Origin: Gammaproteobacteria bacterium | GTDB lineage: Bacteria > Pseudomonadota > Gammaproteobacteria > Pseudomonadales > Ketobacteraceae | DNA length: 64,000 nt | Direction of reading: 5' to 3' | Assembly: GCA_013178375.1 (NCBI GenBank) | Contig: JABLXQ010000010.1 | Coordinates: 1 to 64,000 of the forward strand | Part shown: positions 9,157-17,430 of the stretch, piece by piece | Position numbering within the stretch: position 1 is the stretch's first letter | Layout of the letters: each line of letters starts with the position of its first letter | Position numbers and translations under genes: made by a program | The notes under the pieces: model-generated | Told to the model about the DNA's origin: nothing | The model's database searches: none | Seen by the model: only the letters and a program-made list of their open reading frames with translations

Positions 9157-10134
9157 TCAGGGCAGGGGCAGGCTTGCTCTGACAGGGCAGGAGAGTGGCG
9201 TGCTGCAGGTTGCGGCGTCCTCGCCGGACGAATCCAGTTCCCGGCGGGAGTCGGCGAAATCGGGATTGCCGGGTTCCAGCGTCAGGGCGCAGGCCACAGC
9301 CGCGCGGGCGCTGGCTGGGCAGTTCACCGCCTGCAGGGCGTAGCCATAGTTGTTCCAGCCAGCCGCCAAGGCCGGATGCTGCCGCAGCAGGATTTCGAAT
9401 TCGGCCCGGGCGGCAGCGCCATCGCCCTGGGCCAGCAGACCGGTGGCCAGACCAAATCGCGCCGGCGCCAGATCGGGCCAGCGCTGCACGGCACTGTGAA
9501 AGCCCGGCAGGGCAGCGCCGGCGGGGCCGGTCTGCTCCAGGTCGGCGGCGGCGCGCAGCCAGCGTTCCGGCTGTGCGGTGGCAGGTAATTGTTGTGGCGG
9601 CAGGATCACCCGTGCCCAGCGTTTCCCCCGTGCCCAGGTGGTATCGAACAGTGTGAACTCCGTTAATCTTCGCTCCAGATCCCCCGACCGCAACACCAGT
9701 TCCTGCCGCTCCAGGTCATACCCCACTACCACGGCAAAGTGCCAGCGGGTGTACCAGTCAGTGGCCAGGTTCTGCAGTACCAGCACCGGATGGCCGGCGG
9801 CCACTTCGGCCAGCACATCTTCCAGCCGGTCCACCGGGTAGGGCAGGAAACCCTGCTGGCGGGTCACAGCATCCATCTCAGCGGGAAAACTGCCTTGGGC
9901 ATCCGGCGTGAACACCCAGGGTACCAGTGACGCCGGCGTGGCAGGGCGGCCGTAATAGCCCAGGATCATGGCCAGCGATGCCGGGCCACACTGGTAGGCA
10001 TCCTGCAGAATGAAGGGTGTTGAGGTGAGTTCATGCCGGATTGGCAGACCTGGCAGCCGGGCTGGCGTCAGATCGGTGCGAGCCGGTTGCAGGCTGCATC
10101 CCGAGGCAATCAGGAGCAACCACAGCACAGCCAC
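9157..10134 (-). CDS. PA2778-family lipoprotein: C39-like cysteine peptidase with TPR-like tail
   Basis: A 325-residue exported protein. The start, a GTG, gives a short lipoprotein signal with lipobox IASGC (Cys13). A C39-type peptidase-like domain follows: the Gln-Cys block YQCGPASLAMILGYYG (~47-62), a WHFAVVVGYD block supplying the histidine (~130-140), and an Asp shortly after. The C-terminal third is TPR-like. This layout matches the family named after Pseudomonas PA2778. The gene lies 54 bases after a PA2779-like gene, and the two occur together in many gammaproteobacteria. The peptidase may process or degrade a periplasmic partner; its substrate is unknown. Confidence 0.85.
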   Translation of the reverse strand: MAVLWLLLIASGCSLQPARTDLTPARLPGLPIRHELTSTPFILQDAYQCGPASLAMILGYYGRPATPASLVPWVFTPDAQGSFPAEMDAVTRQQGFLPYPVDRLEDVLAEVAAGHPVLVLQNLATDWYTRWHFAVVVGYDLERQELVLRSGDLERRLTEFTLFDTTWARGKRWARVILPPQQLPATAQPERWLRAAADLEQTGPAGAALPGFHSAVQRWPDLAPARFGLATGLLAQGDGAAARAEFEILLRQHPALAAGWNNYGYALQAVNCPASARAAVACALTLEPGNPDFADSRRELDSSGEDAATCSTPLSCPVRASLPLP

Positions 10135-10188
10135 CCACCGGCGGCTGCACTGGTATGGAGCAGACGGAATGTGAAACCCCGACTGGGA

Positions 10189-10584
10189 TCAGGCGCGATT
10201 GATGCCGGGGAATACGTCAGTGACGCCCAGCAGATCCAGGAGGATCAGCAACAGCAGGACCAGAACGATCACACCCAGTGCGCTGCCGCCTGCTTCCATA
10301 TCGATCACCTGATCATTGAATGCCTGCAGTTCCTCGGCTGTCATGTTCTGGATCCGGGCCTGAACCATGGCTGGATCCACTCCTAGTGTCTGCAGGGCCT
10401 GCGCGGCCTGTTCGCGCTGCATCAAATCGTTCAGGCGGGTGCGGTCATAGCGGGTGCTTTCGCTCTGGATCAGCGCACCGGTGGATACTACAGCTGCCTG
10501 GGCGACAGTCACCTGCAGGCTGGTAACCAGCGTCAGCACGGCTAGAAAAGGGGCTAAAAAGCGGGAAAAACGGCGAGTATTCAT
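10189..10584 (-). CDS. PA2779-family membrane protein
   Basis: A 131-residue protein with an N-terminal signal peptide (~1-31), a periplasmic helical region rich in Gln, Arg and Asp, and a strongly hydrophobic C-terminal helix (VIVLVLLLLILLDLLGV) just before the end. This matches the PA2779-type family, which is always found beside the PA2778-type peptidase, as here. A role as partner, chaperone or substrate of that peptidase is inferred from pairing only. Confidence 0.85.
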   Translation of the reverse strand: MNTRRFSRFLAPFLAVLTLVTSLQVTVAQAAVVSTGALIQSESTRYDRTRLNDLMQREQAAQALQTLGVDPAMVQARIQNMTAEELQAFNDQVIDMEAGGSALGVIVLVLLLLILLDLLGVTDVFPGINRA

Positions 10585-10650
10585 GTGGTGCTCCTGGTGT
10601 TTTGTTGTCCGATTGGAAAGATGAAAGGGATTATTTTAATTCTAGTCCCT

Positions 10651-10914
10651 TTATCCCTGATTATCTTGCTGCAGGGTGGATTCAATCTGCTTTAGCTGAA
10701 GTTCCAGCTGTTCCAGCCGCTGTCGGGTCCGTGCCAGCACGCGGGCCTGCACGTCGAATTCCTCCCGTGTCACCAGATCCATCTTGCCCAGGGATTCTTT
10801 CACCACCGCCGCCAGATTGTGGCGCAGATCCTGGCCCAGTTCCGTAACGCCCTCTGGAAGCCGCTCTGCCAGCAGCTCGAGGATGCGATTCACCAGCGTG
10901 TCCTGACGATTCAT
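10651..10914 (-). CDS. ubiK: Ubiquinone biosynthesis accessory factor UbiK (YqiC, BMFP domain)
   Basis: An 87-residue protein of the BMFP family: an N-terminal amphipathic helix (Leu-rich, ~5-40) that binds membrane, and a C-terminal trimeric coiled coil (~50-85) with leucines in heptad positions. UbiK partners with UbiJ and helps the Ubi complex handle the lipid substrate in aerobic ubiquinone synthesis. The length is typical. It is divergent from glnK, so the ~290 bases between them hold both promoters. Confidence 0.9.
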   Translation of the reverse strand: MNRQDTLVNRILELLAERLPEGVTELGQDLRHNLAAVVKESLGKMDLVTREEFDVQARVLARTRQRLEQLELQLKQIESTLQQDNQG

Positions 10915-10971
10915 GTTGGCTCCTGTATTCGCGAGTGCGGCAGTGTACCATGATCGTCGCGCACCCTTGTG

Positions 10972-11021
10972 TGCACCAGTTTGTGGCTGCCTCGAAATCG
11001 GGCGTGCCTTTTTTTGGTGCG
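10972..11021 (+). promoter_or_regulatory. Candidate pair of NtrC enhancer sites upstream of glnK
   Basis: Two 17-bp blocks resemble the NtrC consensus TGCACC-N5-GGTGCA: one begins with a perfect TGCACC half (10972-10988) but has a poor second half, the other (11005-11021) has TGC and GGTGC halves. Their centres lie about 112 and 145 bases before the predicted start of transcription, 33 bases apart, much like the paired NtrC sites of glnA. A TATAAT (11023-11028) lies in between and could be a sigma-70 element. The matches are imperfect. Confidence 0.4.
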
Positions 11022-11097
11022 ATATAATGGGGCGCTCATGCGGTCCGATTCATTGATTCCTCCGGTTAACCGCATGAAAAAGGGCCAATAATCCAAA

Positions 11098-11114
11098 TAG
11101 GCATGGATTGTGCT
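11098..11114 (+). promoter_or_regulatory. Sigma-54 promoter of glnK-amtB
   Basis: TAGGCATGGATTGTGCT matches the RpoN consensus YTGGCACGRNNNTTGCW at 14 of 17 positions, with invariant GG (11100-11101) and GC (11112-11113) exactly 10 bases apart. Transcription would start near 11125, leaving a leader of ~80 bases before glnK. glnK-amtB operons are classically under NtrC/RpoN control, which fits. Confidence 0.75.
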
Positions 11115-11188
11115 TTCAGCTGGGCATGTTCCGCGATTGGGCAATTTAACGGGACCGTCCAGACATTTTTGCTTTCGAGCATATATAA

Positions 11189-11542
<354 letters not shown>

Positions 11543-11667
11543 CGCAATACCTTATCAGCACTACCGAATCCATGCCTGCTCGGATGTGTGTCGCGTGATT
11601 GCAGCGCGCCCTGGAATTGTTCAGCCCTTTTTTGTTACTTGCGATTGCAAATATAGAGGAGTCAACC

Positions 11668-13119
11668 ATGAAGAAACTATTAGCATTATTGGCCCTGTGT
11701 GGCGTGGTGGGGTTCGCCACACCCGTTTGGGCGGAGGAAGTTGCCGCTGCGGAGGGCGTAGTTGCGGAGGCGGTCGTTGCCGAAGCTGCAGAGGCCGCGC
11801 CGGCACCATCCCTGAGTAAAGCCGACAACGCCTGGATCATCGTGGCGGCGGCATTTGTCATCCTGATGTCGGTGCCGGGACTGGCGCTGTTTTATGGCGG
11901 CATGGTCCGTTCCAAGAACATGCTGTCAGTGCTGATGCAGGTGCTGGTGGTGTTTTCGCTGATCAGCGTGCTGTGGGTCGTCTATGGCTACAGTGTCGCG
12001 TTCACGGAGGGCAATGCCTTCTTCGGCTCGCTGTCCAAGCTGTTCCTGAAGGGCGTCACGCCGGATTCGCTGGCGGCCACCTGGAACAAGGGCGTGTTCA
12101 TTTCAGAGCTGATTTATGTGGTGTTCCAGGGCGCGTTCGCTGCCATCACCTGCTGCTTGATCCTCGGTGCTTTCGCTGAGCGCATCAAGTTCTCCGCTGT
12201 CCTGATTTTCAGCGTAATCTGGTTCACTTTCGCTTACCTGCCGATGGCGCACATGGTGTGGTACTGGGCTGGCCCCGATGCCTATACCGACGCTGATGCC
12301 GCTACTGCAGCCGGTGCCACCGCTGGTTACCTGTTCCAGATGGGCGCGCTGGATTTCGCTGGCGGCACCGTGGTGCACATCAACGCCGGTATCGCCGGTC
12401 TGGTGGGCGCGTTCCTGGTGGGCAAGCGCACTGGTTTCGGCAAGGAATCCATGGCACCTCACAGCCTGAGCATGACCATGATCGGTACCGCCCTGCTGTG
12501 GTTCGGCTGGTTCGGTTTCAACGCCGGTTCCGCTCTGGAAGCCAACGGCATCGCTGCACTTGCCTTCATCAACACCTGGGTGGCAACTTCTGCCGCTGCC
12601 CTGGCCTGGGTAATGGCTGAGTGGCTGATTCGTGGCAAGCCTTCCATGCTGGGCGCGGCCTCTGGTGCGGTAGGCGGTCTGGTTGCCATTACACCGGCTT
12701 GCGGCTTCGTCGGCGTGGGTGGTGCACTGGTGATTGGTCTGGTGGCGGGTCTGGTCTGTCTGTGGGCGGTACACAACCTGAAGCGCCTGCTGGGCGTGGA
12801 CGATTCCCTGGACGTGTTCGGCGTTCACGGTGTGGGTGGCATCATCGGTGCGCTGCTGACTGGCGTGTTTGCTTCGCCTGATCTGGGCGGCACCGGCGTG
12901 TGGGATTACGTGGCCAACGGTGTTGCCGAAGGTTACTCGATCGCAACCCAGGTGAAGATCCAGGCCATCAGCGTACTCACCACCGTGGTGTGGTCGGCTG
13001 TGGTCGCCTTCATCGCCTTCAAGCTGGTGGACCTGACCATCGGTCTGCGCGTCAGCAACGACGAAGAGCGCGAAGGTCTGGACCTTGGCTCTCACGGCGA
13101 GAAAGCCTATATCCTGTAA
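11668..13119 (+). CDS. amtB: Ammonium transporter AmtB
   Basis: Inner-membrane ammonium channel, 483 residues. It has a cleaved signal peptide ending near VWA-EE, an unusual Ala/Glu-rich periplasmic linker (~23-50, AEEVAAAEGVVAEAVV...), and then eleven predicted membrane helices. The two pore histidines are visible in GGTVVHINAG and VFGVHGVGGI, and the Phe-containing gate segment VVFQGAFAAI is present. The ATG at 11668 follows AGAGGAG. It is co-transcribed with glnK, whose trimer plugs this channel when nitrogen is plentiful. An intrinsic terminator follows at 13173. Confidence 0.96.
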   Translation: MKKLLALLALCGVVGFATPVWAEEVAAAEGVVAEAVVAEAAEAAPAPSLSKADNAWIIVAAAFVILMSVPGLALFYGGMVRSKNMLSVLMQVLVVFSLISVLWVVYGYSVAFTEGNAFFGSLSKLFLKGVTPDSLAATWNKGVFISELIYVVFQGAFAAITCCLILGAFAERIKFSAVLIFSVIWFTFAYLPMAHMVWYWAGPDAYTDADAATAAGATAGYLFQMGALDFAGGTVVHINAGIAGLVGAFLVGKRTGFGKESMAPHSLSMTMIGTALLWFGWFGFNAGSALEANGIAALAFINTWVATSAAALAWVMAEWLIRGKPSMLGAASGAVGGLVAITPACGFVGVGGALVIGLVAGLVCLWAVHNLKRLLGVDDSLDVFGVHGVGGIIGALLTGVFASPDLGGTGVWDYVANGVAEGYSIATQVKIQAISVLTTVVWSAVVAFIAFKLVDLTIGLRVSNDEEREGLDLGSHGEKAYIL

Positions 13120-13172
13120 TCTCCATAGATTGCTGGAAACATCGGGCCCGGGTATTTGACGGGCTCGCACCA

Positions 13173-13200
13173 AACGGGATGCCTCTGGCATCCCGTTTTC
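13173..13200 (+). terminator. Intrinsic terminator after amtB
   Basis: AACGGGATGCC and GGCATCCCGTT form an 11-bp stem around a TCT loop, followed by TTTTC on the plus strand, ~55 bases after the amtB stop. Confidence 0.85.
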
Positions 13201-13304
13201 GTTGGTGGCGGGAAAGAGCTGGTTATAGCCGCAGCGCAGTGATCCGTGCGCAAGCCTCGCTGGAACTGGATGGTGGAGTCGGACGATGCGTCCAGGGAAT
13301 GCAG

Positions 13305-13338
13305 CCACCCTTGCAACGAAGCCACCCCTGCAACGAAG
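13305..13338. repeat. 17-bp tandem duplication
   Basis: Two adjacent copies, CCACCCTTGCAACGAAG and CCACCCCTGCAACGAAG, differ at one base. They lie in the ~335-base gap between the amtB terminator and the terminator of the convergent permease gene. Nothing else was recognised in that gap. Confidence 0.8.
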
Positions 13339-13395
13339 CAGGACAATCAAAACACTGAACATACCTGGGACTTGGCCCAGGTTTCCTCCGAACAT

Positions 13396-13430
13396 AAAAA
13401 AGGCCGTGCCGGAGTTCGCCGGCACGGCCT
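13396..13430 (-). terminator. Intrinsic terminator after the TRAP permease gene
   Basis: Read on the minus strand, AAGGCCGTGCCGG pairs with CCGGCACGGCC around a six-base loop and is followed by TTTTTTA. It lies ~25 bases past the stop of the permease gene. Confidence 0.88.
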
Positions 13431-13454
13431 TCCTGATTCAGACTGGCAACTGCG

Positions 13455-15542
13455 TTATTGCATCGATTGCCAGATCAGCGGACCGTAACCCACCGCCAGC
13501 ATCGAAATACCCATCACCACCACCGGGAACAGGTACCGCTCATGCCGGTACCAGAAGGCTTTGTTTGCGGCCTCCTGCTTGCCCAGTTCCACCTCCCTGT
13601 CGCCCACTGCATGTCGCGTCAACAGGTGATTCAGACCAACCGGTGGTGCCAGGAAGCCCAGTTCGAACGACACCAACGTCAGCATCCAGAAATGGATCGG
13701 ATCGATGCCGAACTTGTACGCGACCTGCGCCAGCGAGCCAGACACCAGGATCACCGCGCCGAAAGGTTCCATGCCGCTCATGCCGATCATCATCAGCACG
13801 ATGATCAGGGCGGTCATGACGGTCCACTGGTTGTGGAACAGTCCACCGTGCTCGGCGGCATTCTGGATGATGTGGGTTTCCTCGATCACGCCGCCGATGG
13901 ACATCGACAGGGCGATCAGCAGCATCAGGCCGCCCATCAGCTCGGCGGTGCTGGAGGTAGCGACGCGGATTGCACCTTCCGCAGTCGTCTGGCGTTCCTC
14001 GTCGTGATAGGTTTCCTGCTCTTCCAGGCGCTTTTTACCCAATAACTTCTCGTATATCACCATCACCAGCACGATCATCGGCACCATGATGGCAGCGGTG
14101 TTCTCGTCCAGCTTCACGTCCAGCAGCACATAGAACAGCAGCAGCGTAATGGCCACCAGAATCACGTAGGGGAAGAGGGGAATGAAGGCTTTCAGGCTGG
14201 GAACCAGCGCTTCACGGGTCGGCGCAACGCTGAGCTTTTCCTCGCGGGCGATCAGGGCGATCACGAAGAAAATGAACGACGTCATGATGAATACGCGGCT
14301 GCCCCAGTGGAACAGATCGTCGGTGGTCACTTCCTTGTTGAGGAAGGCGATGATCAGTACCAGCAGACAGGGCTTCAGCACCACACCCAGGCTGCCGGTC
14401 ATGGCGGTGGTGGCCAGTGCCAGATTGCGGCGGGCACCGGCACGGCGCAGCTCGTTGTACACCACGCCGCCCATGGCAACGATGATGGCGCCGGACGCGC
14501 CGGTATAGGCAGTTGGGACTGCCATCAGGAAAATCGCGACGAAGGCGAGCAGCTCCGGCGGCAGGCGCCAGGGTTTGAAAATCCGGAATACCAGTTCGCC
14601 AATGTGGGTCTGCTTGATCAGCAGGCCGGCCCATATCAGCAGGCTGATCTTGGTGAACAGATCGGCGGCGTCCATGATGCGGTCCACATGCAACACCAGG
14701 CCCTGCTTGTTGCCAGAGGCAATCAGGAAGTAGTAGGCAGCACCGAAAGTAGCGTAGGCGTAGAGCGGGATCGACAGCAGTGCCTTGCCGATGCCGCCGC
14801 CGGGCGCGGCGGATTTGGGCACGAACAGCGACTGCAGCAGGCTGATTCCCGTCATCAGGCAGAACACGATCACATAACCCCAGCGGGTGGACTCATTCTG
14901 CATGGGAACGCCGGCGTTGGCCCCTATCTGCAGGTATTCCCAGGCAGAGATGGCCAGAGACAGGTTGGCGATGGTCTGGGCAATGCCGCTGACGCGGTAA
15001 TCATTGGCATTCTGCAGCGGGCGCAGGCTGATATGGTGGTTGGTCATGGTGGCGGTGAGGCCACAGATGAAAATCAGGGCCAGCAGGATCAGTTGCTGGC
15101 TGTCGCGGCCGATGTGGCCGATGGCGAGCATGGCATGATCCAGAACCCTGAATGCGCGGATGTCGTCGGTGACCCGCTCCTGGTTGATCTTTGCCATCTC
15201 GTGCTGCTGCACGCAGGCCTGACGTTGCCCCTCCAGGGACACACGCAGAGCGTCGGTATCGATGGGGGAATCGCCGAACAGGTCCCCGAACTCGTCGCTC
15301 TGCTGGGCAGCCTTCTGCTTGTGGATCTCTTCTTCCAGGGCCTGGTCGATATCCTGTTTGGGATCACAGCTGGGAGTGGGAATGTCCACCCGCAGGATGT
15401 AGTAGTTCCCGAACAGTTGTTCCCCCACGCGCAGCATCTGGGAATACATCTTTTCGTTCAGGCTGATGGCCATGACCATCACGATGAGAAGCAGCACGGG
15501 TAAAGACGAAATCCATTCCCGCAATGTGCGTGTCGACAACAT
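13455..15542 (-). CDS. TRAP-type transporter large permease, orphan (DctM-like, extended N-terminus)
   Basis: A 695-residue inner-membrane protein with an N-terminal helix, a soluble charged loop (~50-150, rich in Gln, Asp and Glu) and then 14 or more membrane helices. The helical core with GxSGAI and P-rich segments (TAYTGASGAIIVAM; PPVGLNHLL near the end) looks like the DctM subunit of TRAP transporters, with extra helices that could stand for the small DctQ subunit. No periplasmic binding protein (DctP) gene is next to it. A sodium-coupled organic-acid role is likely from the family; the substrate is unknown. The start ATG is preceded by AAGGTG. Confidence 0.65.
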   Translation of the reverse strand: MLSTRTLREWISSLPVLLLIVMVMAISLNEKMYSQMLRVGEQLFGNYYILRVDIPTPSCDPKQDIDQALEEEIHKQKAAQQSDEFGDLFGDSPIDTDALRVSLEGQRQACVQQHEMAKINQERVTDDIRAFRVLDHAMLAIGHIGRDSQQLILLALIFICGLTATMTNHHISLRPLQNANDYRVSGIAQTIANLSLAISAWEYLQIGANAGVPMQNESTRWGYVIVFCLMTGISLLQSLFVPKSAAPGGGIGKALLSIPLYAYATFGAAYYFLIASGNKQGLVLHVDRIMDAADLFTKISLLIWAGLLIKQTHIGELVFRIFKPWRLPPELLAFVAIFLMAVPTAYTGASGAIIVAMGGVVYNELRRAGARRNLALATTAMTGSLGVVLKPCLLVLIIAFLNKEVTTDDLFHWGSRVFIMTSFIFFVIALIAREEKLSVAPTREALVPSLKAFIPLFPYVILVAITLLLFYVLLDVKLDENTAAIMVPMIVLVMVIYEKLLGKKRLEEQETYHDEERQTTAEGAIRVATSSTAELMGGLMLLIALSMSIGGVIEETHIIQNAAEHGGLFHNQWTVMTALIIVLMMIGMSGMEPFGAVILVSGSLAQVAYKFGIDPIHFWMLTLVSFELGFLAPPVGLNHLLTRHAVGDREVELGKQEAANKAFWYRHERYLFPVVVMGISMLAVGYGPLIWQSMQ

Positions 15543-15881
15543 GAGTGCGCACCTTGTTTAGTTGTTGTAGTCCATCTGATTTGTTGTTTTGAACAGCCCT
15601 GCCCGGCTGTCGATACGGCTTGGATACAGACAATCTGCAGGCCCCGGAAGCCCTCGGAGGAGCGGGCCGATTCTAGGTGAAGTCCGCCTTTTTGACGCGA
15701 CAAATATGCGCAGAAAGTTGTCGCTCAGAACCAGAATTTCCCTGCAAAATGGCCGTATATTACCTGCCAAACCCGGCGCACAAACATGTCTGCCAAATGC
15801 GCGGGCGCTGCAGTATAACCGCGTGCCGGACGGCCAAGCGATAACCCCGGTGCAAAAATTTGTTATCCCGACTTTACAAAC
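15543..15881. other. Intergenic region upstream of the TRAP permease gene
   Basis: No convincing gene. The segment should contain the permease promoter on the minus strand, but I see no clear -35/-10 pair. The far end abuts the terminator of the PEP-CTERM gene. Confidence 0.5.
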
Positions 15882-15908
15882 AAAAAAAGGCACCCGAGGG
15901 TGCCTTTC
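15882..15908 (-). terminator. Intrinsic terminator after the PEP-CTERM gene
   Basis: On the minus strand AAAGGCACCC pairs with GGGTGCCTTT around a two-base loop, followed by a run of seven T, ~35 bases past the stop codon. Confidence 0.92.
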
Positions 15909-15942
15909 TGGATTGATCGTGTCGCCTTTTGAAGGGAAACAA

Positions 15943-16686
15943 TCAGCCCTGATTTTTCACTTTGCGGCGGGTCAGACCCAGGCCGATCAGGCCCAGACCA
16001 AACAGAGCCAGGGTGGCAGGTTCCGGTACTTCAACGCTGTCGAAGGCGTAGCTGATGGTGATGTCGCCAGTCCAGCCGTTGTTGAAGTTCCAGGCATAGC
16101 AGCTGGAATCGCTGTCGCAGTTGGTTACTTCAGCAGTCAGTTCCTGAATCAAGTTCAGCAGGACGTTGCCGCCGATGAAGGCGCTCAGATCGATGTTGTC
16201 CAGATAGAAAGAGCCGTTGAAGTCGCCGGCTGATGCGCTCTTGCCAGTGCAGCTTGCGCTGTAAGTGCCGGTGCCGGAGCAGTAGGCTGTCTGCACGTTG
16301 TATTTGTCATCGCCAGGGCCGGCCGGGTTCAGCAGGTCGATGGACAGGGTCGATGTGGCCAGGGAAGTACCGTTGGTGTATTCGGTGCCCCAGTTATTGT
16401 TGGTGTCGCTGGCGGTGACCTTGGTGGCCAGGCTCCAGTCGGAACCGAAGCTCAGGCTGACGCCGGTCAGGGTGCCCAGGTTGGTGTCGAAGCCTGCCAG
16501 GGAGACGTTCTGGCTGCGGGTAACGCTGGTGGTTGCGTCGTTGTTCGAACCGTATTCGCTGTCGCTGAACGACAGAGCGCTGAAGTCAAAGCTTTCGGTG
16601 TAGCTGATGACGCCTGCGTTGGCCGTCAGGGCGGAAGCACCCAGTACAACCGCGAGGAAATTTGTATAAATTTTGTTCGATTTCAT
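15943..16686 (-). CDS. PEP-CTERM sorting-domain exported protein
   Basis: A 247-residue secreted protein. It has a signal peptide (~1-25, ending TANA), a Ser/Thr/Asn/Asp-rich beta domain, and a textbook PEP-CTERM tail: VPEPATLALFGLGLIGLG, then basic RRK residues. An exosortase should recognise and cleave this tail at the inner membrane during export to the surface. The FDTNLGTLTGVSLSFG segment resembles the 'choice-of-anchor E' group of such proteins. Four cysteines may form disulphides. The ATG at 16686 (MKSNK) is preferred to an in-frame start 18 bases earlier. The gene has its own terminator, and no exosortase gene is in the window. Confidence 0.9.
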   Translation of the reverse strand: MKSNKIYTNFLAVVLGASALTANAGVISYTESFDFSALSFSDSEYGSNNDATTSVTRSQNVSLAGFDTNLGTLTGVSLSFGSDWSLATKVTASDTNNNWGTEYTNGTSLATSTLSIDLLNPAGPGDDKYNVQTAYCSGTGTYSASCTGKSASAGDFNGSFYLDNIDLSAFIGGNVLLNLIQELTAEVTNCDSDSSCYAWNFNNGWTGDITISYAFDSVEVPEPATLALFGLGLIGLGLTRRKVKNQG

Positions 16687-16855
16687 AGGTTGCCCCATTC
16701 CCAAAGTAATGCTGATTCTAATTTGCCCGTTCCGATAAGCAGATTGTGTGCCAATAAATAAATCGCCATTAAATCATAAAGTTAAACAACTATGTGATTT
16801 GGTTCTCATTCCTGTCGTCAAGTTTTTCGACAGATGCCGTTTCAGCAAAAAAAAA

Positions 16856-16861
16856 TATAAT
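16856..16861 (+). promoter_or_regulatory. Candidate sigma-70 -10 element of the DUF4124 gene
   Basis: A perfect TATAAT sits 41 bases before the ATG in an A-rich stretch. No good -35 box lies 16-18 bases upstream, so the call rests on the -10 alone. A CTGTCG/CGACAG inverted repeat (16812-16832) just upstream could be an operator. Confidence 0.35.
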
Positions 16862-16902
16862 GGCTGCGCGAATTGATCTTTTTTTGTTCTGTGGAGTTTT
16901 TC

Positions 16903-17382
16903 ATGAATGTACATGCAGGCTGGCTGGCAACGACTGTGCTGACAGCGGTGTTAAGTTTTTCGACACCTCTGGCCAAGGCCGAGGTCTACCGCTGGGTGGA
17001 TGCGAATGGCAGGGTCCATTTTGGCGACCGGGCGCCGGCGGACCGCAAGGCTGAAGCCCTGGGTATGCCGGAATCCACCGGGGGAGTGGCGACCCAGGAC
17101 GTCAGCGAGCAGGAACTCCGCGAGCGCCAGGAACGGGTGAGTCGGGTGCTGGAGGAGGAGCGTCTGGAGAAAGAGCAGCAGAAGGCAGCGCTGAAACAGC
17201 AGGAAGCGGAGAAAGCGGTTTACTGCGAACGCTTCCGCAACCGGATGGAGCGGCTGGAAGCGTCATCGCAGGTCTATTCGGAGAACAAGGACGGCACCGT
17301 CAAATACTGGAAGGACAAGGACGCGGATCGCTACAAGGCGAAACAGCGGGCGCAATATCAGGCTGAATGCGGCGAGGGATGA
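16903..17382 (+). CDS. DUF4124-domain exported protein
   Basis: A 159-residue protein with a signal peptide (~1-26, cleaved after AKA), a DUF4124 domain (~27-60, with the typical EVYRWVDANGRVHFGDRAP start) and a long charged Glu/Gln/Lys/Arg coiled coil (~75-120). A short C-terminal stretch follows with two cysteines. DUF4124 proteins are periplasmic or envelope-associated and of unknown function. The ATG at 16903 follows GTGGAG; a longer frame upstream adds ten residues that would spoil the signal peptide. Confidence 0.85.
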   Translation: MNVHAGWLATTVLTAVLSFSTPLAKAEVYRWVDANGRVHFGDRAPADRKAEALGMPESTGGVATQDVSEQELRERQERVSRVLEEERLEKEQQKAALKQQEAEKAVYCERFRNRMERLEASSQVYSENKDGTVKYWKDKDADRYKAKQRAQYQAECGEG

Positions 17383-17392
17383 GGCCGGCAGC

Positions 17393-17414
17393 GGCGCACT
17401 TTACCGTGTGCGCC
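17393..17414. terminator. Short hairpin between DUF4124 gene and speE
   Basis: GGCGCAC and GTGCGCC pair across an eight-base loop in the 48-base gap between two convergent genes. There is no T-run, so it is only a weak terminator candidate for either strand. Confidence 0.3.
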
Positions 17415-17430
17415 ACCGCTAGCGCAGGAA

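Noticed and set aside
12103-13425. Long minus-strand frame across amtB
   Set aside because: Shadow of the GC-rich amtB coding strand, with His/Thr/Gln-rich random composition; crosses two terminators.
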